This document shows, piece after piece, positions 7,340-15,164 of a stretch of 64,000 bases of DNA. A model generated the notes under the pieces. That model worked only from the letters and a program-made list of their open reading frames with translations, did no database searches and had not been told where the DNA came from. Where the stretch lies: positions 1,116,001 through 1,180,000 of the forward strand of contig NZ_CP063373.1 of the NCBI RefSeq assembly GCF_015160855.1, given 5' to 3'. The translations under genes and the position numbers were made by a program. The first letter of the stretch is position 1; the number at the start of each line of letters is the position of its first letter. The stretch comes from Streptomyces ferrugineus. Lineage in GTDB: Bacteria > Actinomycetota > Actinomycetes > Streptomycetales > Streptomycetaceae.

Positions 7340-8230
7340 ATGAGCAGCGCACCGGTCTCGCTCCACGACTTCGTCGTCGTACGAGGGCGTGGCTACCGTC
7401 CCGACCAGGTCGACGCCTATGTCGACGCCCTCTTCCGCGACCGGGACGCCGCCTGGGAACGGGCCGCGCGGCTCACCGTGCTGGCCAAGGAGATGGAGGC
7501 CGAGGCGGAGCGGCTGCGGGAGGAGGTGGCGCAGCTCGCCCCGCAGACGTACGAGTCGCTCGGGGAGGGGGCGCGCCGGCTCTTCGAGATGGTGCAGGAG
7601 GAGGCCGAGGCCGTGCGCGAGCGCGCGCGGCAGGACGCACAGCGCCTGAAGGACGAGGTGCAGGCGTGGGTGAACGGCCTGCGGGACGCGGCTCAGGAGC
7701 ACGCCGACGCCCTGCTCGCGGAGGCCGACGCCTATGTCGATCAGCGGCTGCTCCCGGCGCGCGACGAGTCGGACGAGATCCGGGTCGCCGCCCGGCGCGC
7801 GGTGCGTGACGAGCGCGGACTGGAGCTTCTCGCGCTGCGCGAGCTGCGGCAGCGCACCACCCGGATGCTCACCGAGCAGGCCGCGGAGCACGCCGAGCGG
7901 TGGGCCGAGCTCGAGCGGGAGACCGAGGAGCGGCTGGCCGCGCAGGAGGCGGTGGAGCGGGAGCGGCAGACGCGGGCCGAGGCGGCGCTGGCCGAGGCGA
8001 AGCAGGCGTTCGCGGAGGCGGAGGCCTCGTCCCGGCAACTGGAGGAGGAGGCGCAGGCCCGCGCGGCGGAACTGCTCGCGCGGGCCCGGGAGAAGTCGGA
8101 GGAGATCGCCCGGGAGACGGAGCGGGTGCTGCGCGAACACGGTGACATGTGGGACGACGTACGGACCCACATCGGCCAGATGCGCAACAGCCTCTCCGCG
8201 CTCACGGGGCAGGCCGCCGCCCTGGAGTGA
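7340..8230 (+). CDS. DivIVA-like coiled-coil protein
   Basis: Protein of 296 residues. The N-terminus (FVVVRGRGYRPDQVDAYVD, residues about 8-27) has the RGY-x-x-x-QVD pattern of DivIVA-type lipid-binding domains. From about residue 40 to 290 it is almost pure Glu/Ala/Arg-rich coiled coil. Streptomyces paralogues are often labelled cellulose-binding protein and include filament-forming cytoskeletal proteins; whether this one works in tip growth, scaffolding or stress is unknown. The start is set by GGAGAGGGG about eight bases upstream. It is transcribed alone, between two terminated units. Repeats rich in E, A and R give an open reading frame in other frames. Confidence 0.8.
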   Translation: MSSAPVSLHDFVVVRGRGYRPDQVDAYVDALFRDRDAAWERAARLTVLAKEMEAEAERLREEVAQLAPQTYESLGEGARRLFEMVQEEAEAVRERARQDAQRLKDEVQAWVNGLRDAAQEHADALLAEADAYVDQRLLPARDESDEIRVAARRAVRDERGLELLALRELRQRTTRMLTEQAAEHAERWAELERETEERLAAQEAVERERQTRAEAALAEAKQAFAEAEASSRQLEEEAQARAAELLARAREKSEEIARETERVLREHGDMWDDVRTHIGQMRNSLSALTGQAAALE

Positions 8231-8290
8231 GCCGGCACACCGGATCGCCCCGGACCCTCCGGCTCCCTCCGGCTCCCTCCAGTCACCGGA

Positions 8291-9910
8291 TCACCTCTGA
8301 TCCGCGCCCCTGCGCACCGCCCCCGCCAGGATCCACCCCTCCACGGCCTCGTACTGCCGCCGCTGCTCCTCGGACTCCCGCCGCCCCGACACGACCGTCC
8401 CGAGCCACCCGAGCAGGAACCCGGCCGGGATCGACACCAGTCCGGGCGTGGTGAACGGGAACCAGTTGAAGTCGGCGTCGGGGAACGCCGAGATGGGTGA
8501 GCCGGAGACCAGATTCGTCCACGGCATCAGCGCCAGCACGACCGCCGAACCGCCGATCAGGGTCCACAGCAGGCCGGCCCGGGTGTACCGGCGCCAGAAG
8601 AGGCTGTAGACGAGGGCCGGGGCGATGGCCGAGGCGCCCAGGGTGAAGGACAGGGTGACCAGCGGCTGGAGGCTGCGGTTCTGGACCATCGTCGCCAGCA
8701 CGATCGCCGGGACGCCCACCGCCAGCGCCGACAGCCGTGCCACCGTCATCTCGTGACGGCCGCTCAGCTCCCGTACCCGGGTGGCGAACACGTCATGGGC
8801 GAGGGAGTTGGCGCAGGAGAGGATCATGCTCGCCACCGAGGCGAGCACGGTCAGGAAGATGGCCGTGGTCACCGCCGTGAACAGCAGGGACTCCGCGGTC
8901 GAGACATCGGCGCCGAAGACGGCCCTGGAGGCCAGCAGATACGCCGTGTTGCCCTGCGGGTCCGCCCCGGCGATCACCTCCCGCCCGATCAGCGCCGTCG
9001 CCCCGAAGCCGACCACGGTGATCACCAGCACGAACAGCGCCACGCTCGACACCGCCCAGGACATCGACCGCCGCACCTGACGGGCGCCGCTCGCCGTGTA
9101 CATACGCATGGTGATGTGCGGCAGCACCGCGCCGCCGAGGACGACCGCGAGCTGGGAGCTGATCATGTCGAGGCGGGGATACGAGCCGCCCGCGAACTGA
9201 AGGCCCGACTCCAGGAACGCCGAGCCGACCCCGCTGCGCCCGGCCGCCGCGTCGAACAGCGCGCCCGGGTCCCAGTCGAAGCGCCGCAGCACCAGTACGG
9301 CGACCACCGCGCCCGACCCGAGCAGCATCACCATCTTCAGGATCTGGATGAGGGCGGTGCCCTTCATCCCGCCGATCGCCGCGTAGCTGATCATCAGCAC
9401 GCCCAGCCCGATGATGCACCCGGTCTTGAGGGAGTCGCCGGAGAAGCCCAGGATGAACGCCAGCAACTGCCCGGTCCCCGCCAGTTGCACCAGCATCAGC
9501 GGCAGCAGCGCGGCCAGCGTCACCGCGCACGCCGCGATGCGTACGCCCCGCCCGGGCATACGGCGTGCCAGCGCGTCGCCCATGGTGAACCGGCCCGCGT
9601 TGCGCAGGGGTTCGGCCAGCAGGAACATCAGCAGCATCAGCGACAGGGTCGTGCTCAGCGCCAGCACGATCCCGTCGTAGCCGCACAGCGCGATCACGCC
9701 GGTGGTGCCGAGCACGGTGGCCGCGCTGATGTAGTCGCCCGCGATCGCCAGGCCGTTGCGCATGGGGGACAGGGAGCTGTAGCCCGTGTAGAACTCGTCG
9801 AGGTCGTCGCGGTCCGGGCCGGTCATCACGCACAGCAGCAGCGTGATGGTGGCCACGGCGCAGAAGGCGACCAGCGACATCGCCTGCGCGTTCCCACTGA
9901 AGTCCGTCAT
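8291..9910 (-). CDS. actP: cation/acetate symporter (sodium:solute symporter family)
   Basis: Integral membrane protein of 539 residues with about 13 hydrophobic segments. It matches the ActP/MctC branch of the sodium:solute symporter family: N-terminal SLVAFCAVATITLLLC, the loop FYTGYSSLSPMRNGLAIAGD (YISAAT following), and the segment AAIGGMKGTALIQ. It would import acetate or other short monocarboxylates with a cation. The gene overlaps the upstream DUF485 gene by four bases (ATGA), the classical yjcH-actP arrangement, so the two are translationally coupled. The substrate is inferred from family and partner, not shown. Confidence 0.9.
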   Translation of the reverse strand: MTDFSGNAQAMSLVAFCAVATITLLLCVMTGPDRDDLDEFYTGYSSLSPMRNGLAIAGDYISAATVLGTTGVIALCGYDGIVLALSTTLSLMLLMFLLAEPLRNAGRFTMGDALARRMPGRGVRIAACAVTLAALLPLMLVQLAGTGQLLAFILGFSGDSLKTGCIIGLGVLMISYAAIGGMKGTALIQILKMVMLLGSGAVVAVLVLRRFDWDPGALFDAAAGRSGVGSAFLESGLQFAGGSYPRLDMISSQLAVVLGGAVLPHITMRMYTASGARQVRRSMSWAVSSVALFVLVITVVGFGATALIGREVIAGADPQGNTAYLLASRAVFGADVSTAESLLFTAVTTAIFLTVLASVASMILSCANSLAHDVFATRVRELSGRHEMTVARLSALAVGVPAIVLATMVQNRSLQPLVTLSFTLGASAIAPALVYSLFWRRYTRAGLLWTLIGGSAVVLALMPWTNLVSGSPISAFPDADFNWFPFTTPGLVSIPAGFLLGWLGTVVSGRRESEEQRRQYEAVEGWILAGAVRRGADQR

Positions 9911-10458
9911 CGCCCGGCTCCCCTCTTGGCGTCCAGCGCGGCCTCCTTGCGGATGCGGTCCGCGAGCGGGTCGACGTAGCGCCGGGCGGTGTGCTCGTAG
10001 AGACCTATCGCCAGCCAGGTGACGGGCAGTTGCAGCAGCGCGAGCAGGAGTCCCGCGGGCAGCCCGTCGGCGACCGTGCCGGTCATGAACCCGGGTGCGA
10101 AGGCGGACAGGATCAGAAACAGCGTGAAGTACCCGAGCGCGGTGAGCGTCGCCACGCGCCGCTGCCAGCGGTAGGCGCCGCGCAGGACCCTGAGGTCGCT
10201 GTGGTGCCCGAGCGGCGGGTGGTCCGGGGCGCGGTGCCGTGGGGGTGCCGCGGGTGGCTGGGGCGGGGCGGGTGGTCGCCAGGGGTACGTGGCGTACGAC
10301 GGGGAGGGGGGCGGCGACGGGGAGGGTGGCGAAGGGGACGGCGTATACGGGTCGTACGGGGTGTACGGGGCGCGCGGGTCGTACCGGTCTTGCGGGTGGT
10401 GAGGGTCGTACGGGTCGTACGGGTCGTGCCGGTCGTGCCGGTCGTGCGGGGAGGACAT
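9907..10458 (-). CDS. DUF485 membrane protein, partner of the acetate symporter
   Basis: Protein of 183 residues. The first 80 residues are a soluble His/Asp/Pro/Tyr-rich tail made of short repeats (DRHD, DPYDPYD, PSPSPP), encoded by GTCGTACGGG-type DNA repeats around 10375-10445. The C-terminal 100 residues carry the DUF485 core: LRGAYRWQRRVATL, two transmembrane segments and LYEHTARRYVDPLADRIRKEA. DUF485 proteins (YjcH) accompany ActP-type symporters and probably assist them. The start was put at ATG 10458, preceded by AAGGAG; the frame extends further upstream without domain content. It is the first gene of a two-gene operon. Confidence 0.85.
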   Translation of the reverse strand: MSSPHDRHDRHDPYDPYDPHHPQDRYDPRAPYTPYDPYTPSPSPPSPSPPPSPSYATYPWRPPAPPQPPAAPPRHRAPDHPPLGHHSDLRVLRGAYRWQRRVATLTALGYFTLFLILSAFAPGFMTGTVADGLPAGLLLALLQLPVTWLAIGLYEHTARRYVDPLADRIRKEAALDAKRGAGR

Positions 10459-10630
10459 CCCGGTGCTCCTTGCGTGGCTCGGGTCCGGTGCGGCGGACCG
10501 CAGGGAGGTGGGGGGCGGCGAGCCACGCACGTTACTTCGGAGTACCGGCCAACGCGAGGGTTTCACCAAACTGAGCGGTCGGTATGCGCTTGCTATGCCA
10601 AACCGTGCCTGACCTGGGGTGTTACCCGGA

Positions 10631-11116
10631 TTAACTCAGACTTTTGTTGCGGTAGCGGATCCCGGGGCGGCCGTCGATGGTGATGTTCTCCACGACCGAG
10701 AAGCCGTTGCGCTCCAGGACGGCCCGGGAGCCGAGGTTGTCCAGGGTCGTGATCGCGACCAGGGACGTCAGCCCGTACGCCGTCCCCGCCAGCCGGCACA
10801 CCTGAGCGACCGCCGCCGTGGCGACGCCCTTGCCCGCCGCCTGTTCGCCCACGCGGTAACCGAGTTCGGCACAGCCGTCCTCGACGTCGACCAGGTTGAC
10901 CCGCCCGAGGAGGCGTCCCTCGCCGGACAGCACCACATGGGAGTGGCAGATCCCGGCGTCCTGTTCGGCCAGCAGCGCCCTGAGGCGGGCCGTGAATTCG
11001 GCGAAGTACGCGTCCCCGCGATCCGGCACCGTCCGGGCGAAGTACTCCCGGTTCTCGCGCTCGAAGGCCAGCAGGGCGTCGGCGTGGTCGGCGCGCAGGC
11101 GCTCCAAGGTCACCAT
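10631..11116 (-). CDS. GNAT-family acetyltransferase (RimJ-like)
   Basis: Protein of 161 residues with the GNAT fold. The acetyl-CoA-binding part is ELGYRVGEQAAGKGVAT (about 90-106), where Q/R-x-x-G-x-G is read as EQAAGKGVA, and the C-terminal LDNLGSRAVLERNGF motif is typical of N-terminal or ribosomal-protein acetyltransferases and their small-molecule relatives. The acceptor is unknown. TACCCT lies exactly six bases before ATG 11116 and no ribosome-binding site is visible, so a leaderless transcript is likely. It is divergent from the lipase gene at 11248, which shows the same arrangement. Confidence 0.88.
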   Translation of the reverse strand: MVTLERLRADHADALLAFERENREYFARTVPDRGDAYFAEFTARLRALLAEQDAGICHSHVVLSGEGRLLGRVNLVDVEDGCAELGYRVGEQAAGKGVATAAVAQVCRLAGTAYGLTSLVAITTLDNLGSRAVLERNGFSVVENITIDGRPGIRYRNKSLS

Positions 11117-11247
11117 GGGGGAAGGGTATGCGCCCGTGTCGCGGTGGTCGTCCGACTCCGGTACGACACCGCTACCCCCACGGGCACCCCCGCACTACGC
11201 CCCCGGCCTGACGCCAGGCCGGGGGTCCGCGGCCTACCGTCCTCCGC

Positions 11248-12429
11248 ATGAACAGATCACGCCTCTTAGCGCTGGCGGCGTCCGCCGCGCTCGTGCTCGG
11301 ACCTGCCCTGACCCTGCCCGCCGCCGGCGCGGAGCCGGCCCCCGCCCCTGTCCCCGCCTCCGCCGCCCCTGCCCCCGCCGCCCCGGTCGCCGCTTCGGCC
11401 CAACTGCCCCGCCCCACCGGCCCGCACCCCGTCGGCCGCAGCACCCGCCACCTCGTCGACACCGACCGCCCGGACCCCTGGGTGCCGTCCGCCGGGCCGC
11501 GTCAGCTCATGGTGTCCATGTACTACCCCGCCCGCCCCGGCACCGGCGGACCGACGGCCCCGTACATGACCACCGAAGAGGCCCGGTTCCTGCTGGAGTT
11601 GAGGGCGCCGGACGCCACCGTCGCGCCGGAGGCGATCAGCGGCGTCCGCACCTGGGCGCACCCCGACGCCCGCCCGGCGCACGGCAGGTTCCCGCTGGTC
11701 GTGCTCTCACCCGGGTTCACGTTCCCGCGCGCCACCCTCACCGGCCTGGCCGAGGACCTCGCCAGTCGCGGATACGTCGTCGCGCTGGTCGACCATCCGT
11801 ACGAGAACGCCGGTACGACCCTGCCCGACGGGCGCACGCTGCCCTGCGCCATCTGCGACGAGTTCTCCTCGATCGGCGGCTCGACCGTCGCCGAGAGCCG
11901 GGCGCGGGACGTGTCGTTCGTGCTCGACCGGCTGACCGGGCGGCATCCGGCGTGGCGGCACGCGCGCGTGATCGACGCCGGGCGGATCGGGATGGCCGGG
12001 CACTCCATCGGCGGCAATGCCGCGGCCGCGACGATGGCCGGCGACGCGCGCGTGCGGGCCGGCGCGAACATGGACGGCAGCTTCTTCTCCGCGGTCCCCG
12101 GCGGCGGTCTCGACGGGCGGCCCTTCCTGATGCTCGGGGCCGAGGACCGGCTGGGCGACAAGACCTGGCGCCAGAGCTGGGCCGACCTGGACGGCTGGAA
12201 GCGTTGGCTGACCGTCGCCGGGGCCGATCACGGCTCCTTCACCGACGTCCCTCTCCTCGCGGAGCTGGCCGGCATCCCGGACACCGCGCCGATGCCGTAT
12301 GAGCGCTCGCAGGTCCTCACGCGCGCGTACGTCGCCGCGTTCTTCGACCTGCATCTGAAGGGCGTGCCGCAGCCGGCGCTCGACGGCCCGTCGCCGGACA
12401 GCCCCGAGGTCACCGTCCGTCTTCCTTGA
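11248..12429 (+). CDS. secreted alpha/beta hydrolase (lipase/PAF-acetylhydrolase-like) with a TTA codon
   Basis: Protein of 393 residues with a Sec signal peptide (MNRSRLLALAASAALVLGPA, cleavage near AGA). An Ala/Pro-rich stretch follows. The hydrolase domain holds the nucleophile elbow GMAGHSIGGNAA (about 250) and a late His in GADHGSF (about 330), with an aspartate expected in between, as in PAF acetylhydrolases and polyester-cleaving lipases. Codon 7 is TTA (11266-11268), the rare leucine codon read only by the bldA tRNA, which is itself encoded at 47717; codons 3 and 4 (AGA, TCA) are rare too. Production should thus depend on bldA and be developmentally delayed. TACCGT lies seven bases before the ATG, suggesting a leaderless mRNA. 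The 3' end overlaps the convergent exporter gene by 20 bases. Confidence 0.88.
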   Translation: MNRSRLLALAASAALVLGPALTLPAAGAEPAPAPVPASAAPAPAAPVAASAQLPRPTGPHPVGRSTRHLVDTDRPDPWVPSAGPRQLMVSMYYPARPGTGGPTAPYMTTEEARFLLELRAPDATVAPEAISGVRTWAHPDARPAHGRFPLVVLSPGFTFPRATLTGLAEDLASRGYVVALVDHPYENAGTTLPDGRTLPCAICDEFSSIGGSTVAESRARDVSFVLDRLTGRHPAWRHARVIDAGRIGMAGHSIGGNAAAATMAGDARVRAGANMDGSFFSAVPGGGLDGRPFLMLGAEDRLGDKTWRQSWADLDGWKRWLTVAGADHGSFTDVPLLAELAGIPDTAPMPYERSQVLTRAYVAAFFDLHLKGVPQPALDGPSPDSPEVTVRLP

Positions 12430-13963
12430 GGGCACCCTCCTTGGGGACGTCTTCCCTGAGGACGTCTTCCCTGAGCACCGGGAACCGTCTCGGCGCCAGC
12501 AGCAATAGCACCAGGAAGGCCAGCGCCGCCGCGCACGACGCCCCCAGATACACGGCGTGCACCGCGTCGGCGATGGCCCGCCTGGTGGCCTCCGGAGCCC
12601 CGCCGCCGGAGTCCAGCGCCCGCGTCACCGAGTCCAGGTCGCTCGCCCCGCCGAGCCGCGCCGCCAGTACGCCGTTGGCCACCGCGCCGAACAGCGCCGC
12701 GCCCACCGTCTGGCCGGTCTGCCGGCAGAACAGCACCGACGCCGTCGCCGTCCCGCGCTCCGACCAGCCGACCGTCGACTGCACGCCGATGATCAGCGGC
12801 AGTTGGAACAGGCCCAGCGCCGCCCCGAGCAACAGCATCAGCAGCATCGGCTGCCATGCCTGCCCCGGATACGGCAGGAACAGGAACGCCAGCAGGATCA
12901 GCGCGGCCGTGCCGATCCCCAGCATCGCCGTGTTGCGGAAGCCGATCCTGCGGTACACGTGCTGGCTCAGCGCCGCCGACACCGGCCAGCTCAACGTCCA
13001 GACGGACAGCACGAATCCGGCCGCCACCGGGGCCAGGCCGAGGACCGCCTGGGCGTAGGTGGGCAGGAACACCGTGGGCGCCACCATCAGCAGCCCCAGC
13101 GCGCCGAGCGCCAGGTTCACCGCCGCGATCGTCCGGCGCCGCCACACCCACCCGGGGATGATCGGCTCGGCCGCCCGGCGCTCCACCAGCACCACGACCA
13201 CCGCCAGCGCCAGCCCCGCAGCGAACAGGGCGAGCGACGGCCCCGACAGCCACGGCCAGGCCACCCCGCCCTGCACCAGCGCCGTCAGCAGCACGCCCCC
13301 GCACGCGAACACCGCCAGCGCGCCCGCCCAGTCGACACGCGCGCGCGTGCCCGCCGCCTCGCGCTCCGGCTCGTGCAGATGACGCACGATCAGCCACAAC
13401 GCCACCGCCCCGATGGGCAGGTTGACGAGAAAGATCCAGCGCCAGTCCGCGTACGCCGCCAGCACACCGCCCAGCCCCGGCCCGGCCACCGCCGACAGCG
13501 CCCACACCGTCGACAGCCTGGCCTGGATCTTCGGGCGTTCCTTCAGCGGGTACAGATCGGCGGCCAGCGTCTGGACCGTGCCCTGAAGGGCCCCGCCGCC
13601 CAGCCCCTGCACGATCCGGAACGCGATCAGCGCCGCCATGTTCCAGGCCACCGCGCACAGCAGCGACCCCAGCAGGAACACCGCCGCGCCCGCGATCAGC
13701 ACCGGCTTGCGGCCGAAGGTGTCGGAGAGCTTGCCGTAGACCGGCAGCGTCACCGTCACGGCCAGCAGATAGCCGGAGAAGAGCCAGGAGAAGACCGAGA
13801 AGCCGCCCAGGTCGCCGACGATCTGCGGTACGGCCGTGGAGACGATGGTGGAGTCGAGCGCGGCCAGTGCCATCGCCAGCATCAGGGCCGCGACCACCGC
13901 CCCGCGTCTGTCGGTTCCGGTGCGCCCTGCGGTGTCGCGTATCGCGGGTCTCGGACTGCCCAC
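12410..13963 (-). CDS. MFS drug exporter, DHA2 (EmrB/QacA) type, 14 segments
   Basis: Membrane protein of about 517 residues with 14 predicted hydrophobic segments. The N-terminal motif LDSTIVSTAVPQI and the motif A region GKLSDTFGRKPVLIAG are typical of the DHA2 drug:proton antiporters. The middle contains PxxPxxGGVLA-like motif C (GPGLGGVLAAYADWRW). It probably exports a toxic organic compound, but the substrate cannot be predicted. GTG at 13963 was preferred because AGAGG lies about six bases upstream; a longer form could start at GTG 14020. The 3' end overlaps the convergent lipase gene by 20 bases. No adjacent regulator is present. Confidence 0.88.
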   Translation of the reverse strand: MGSPRPAIRDTAGRTGTDRRGAVVAALMLAMALAALDSTIVSTAVPQIVGDLGGFSVFSWLFSGYLLAVTVTLPVYGKLSDTFGRKPVLIAGAAVFLLGSLLCAVAWNMAALIAFRIVQGLGGGALQGTVQTLAADLYPLKERPKIQARLSTVWALSAVAGPGLGGVLAAYADWRWIFLVNLPIGAVALWLIVRHLHEPEREAAGTRARVDWAGALAVFACGGVLLTALVQGGVAWPWLSGPSLALFAAGLALAVVVVLVERRAAEPIIPGWVWRRRTIAAVNLALGALGLLMVAPTVFLPTYAQAVLGLAPVAAGFVLSVWTLSWPVSAALSQHVYRRIGFRNTAMLGIGTAALILLAFLFLPYPGQAWQPMLLMLLLGAALGLFQLPLIIGVQSTVGWSERGTATASVLFCRQTGQTVGAALFGAVANGVLAARLGGASDLDSVTRALDSGGGAPEATRRAIADAVHAVYLGASCAAALAFLVLLLLAPRRFPVLREDVLREDVPKEGALKEDGR

Positions 13964-14375
13964 CGGGTTCCTCTCTGTTGCTTTCCCCTTGCACCTATCT
14001 GCCGCCGAACAGCTTCCCACTTGACCCTGACGTCGCGGGAGGGTGGAACCTGGACGGGCCCGAGGGGGGAGAGGACCCTGGGCGCCCTCCGCCGTGGGGT
14101 GGACGGCCCCTAGGGGGACCTCCGTACTACGTCTCGGGGAGGGTTGGTACCGCCGGAGGACGAGACGGTGCCAGGGCCGTCCTTAATCTGGCTTTACGCC
14201 GCCGGGGGGCGGTTGACCGAACCGGCGGGGGTGGGGTTTTCCCCCGTACAAGACGGGGCTCGGCACCAGCGCGCCGGACCCCTGCGCGGCGCCAGACTCA
14301 ACGACGTACCCAGCTTTCGACGTACCGGGCACACCGCCTCGTACGTTCATCCGCGACCGACATAGGAGACATACC
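13964..14375. promoter_or_regulatory. 412-base control region between MFS gene and ABC operon
   Basis: No gene is supported in this divergent gap. It must carry the promoters of the exporter (minus) and of the ABC operon (plus). Visible structure: the palindrome CCCCTAGGGG (14107-14116), GTACTACG near 14125, repeated CGTACC/CGTACG words between 14300 and 14350, and AGGAG (14363-14367) serving the GTG at 14376. I could not pick a convincing -35/-10 pair. Confidence 0.4.
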
Positions 14376-15164
14376 GTGACATCGGCTGTGACCATTCCCA
14401 GGCACGGGGGCACTGGAGGGCGTACGGCCGTTGCCGCGCGGGCGCGGCAGGTCGTCAAGGCGTACGGGTCGGGGGAGACCCGTGTCGTCGCGCTCGACCA
14501 CGTCGACGTGGACATCGCGCGTGGCCAGTTCACCGCGATCATGGGCCCCTCGGGGTCCGGCAAGTCCACCCTCATGCACTGCCTCGCCGGGCTCGACACC
14601 GTGACGTCGGGCCAGATCTACCTCGACGAGACCGAGATCACCGGCCTGAAGGACAAGAAGCTCACCCAGCTGCGCCGGGACCGGATCGGCTTCATCTTCC
14701 AGGCGTTCAACCTGCTGCCGACGCTCAATGCCATCGAGAACATCACGCTGCCCATGGACATCGCCGGCCGCAAGCCCGACAAGCAGTGGCTCGCGCGCGT
14801 GGTCGACACCGTCGGCCTCTCCGACCGGCTCAAGCACCGGCCCACCCAGCTCTCCGGCGGCCAGCAGCAGCGCGTCGCCGTGGCCCGCGCCCTGGCCGCG
14901 CGGCCCGAGATCATCTTCGGTGACGAGCCGACCGGAAACCTCGACTCGCGCGCGGGCGCCGAAGTGCTCGGCTTCCTGCGGCGGTCCGTCACCGAGCTCG
15001 GGCAGACCATCGTGATGGTCACGCACGACCCCGTCGCCGCCTCCTACGCGGACCGGGTGCTGTACCTCGCCGACGGCCGCATCGTCGACGAGATGTACAA
15101 GCCGACCGCCGACGCCGTCCTGGACCGCATGAAGGACTTCGACGCCCGGGGGCGTACGTCATGA
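14376..15164 (+). CDS. ABC transporter ATPase, MacB/LolD type
   Basis: ATP-binding subunit of 262 residues. Walker A is GPSGSGKST (about 60), the signature LSGGQQQRVAVARALAARP is about 160, and Walker B is EIIFGDEPTGNLDSR. These belong to the MacB/LolD subfamily, which powers FtsX-like permeases in export of peptides or antibiotics or in envelope stress handling. GTG 14376 follows AGGAG. The stop overlaps the permease start (ATGA at 15161-15164), so the two are coupled. A close paralogue is encoded at 46553-47323. Confidence 0.95.
   Translation: MTSAVTIPRHGGTGGRTAVAARARQVVKAYGSGETRVVALDHVDVDIARGQFTAIMGPSGSGKSTLMHCLAGLDTVTSGQIYLDETEITGLKDKKLTQLRRDRIGFIFQAFNLLPTLNAIENITLPMDIAGRKPDKQWLARVVDTVGLSDRLKHRPTQLSGGQQQRVAVARALAARPEIIFGDEPTGNLDSRAGAEVLGFLRRSVTELGQTIVMVTHDPVAASYADRVLYLADGRIVDEMYKPTADAVLDRMKDFDARGRTS

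Noticed and set aside
3740..8170. Open frame of about 1470 codons on the minus strand opposite the fusion operon
   Set aside because: It mirrors the Gly/Pro-rich repeats and the coiled-coil gene, has no domain or start signal, and crosses a terminator and an unrelated gene. GC bias keeps antisense frames open.
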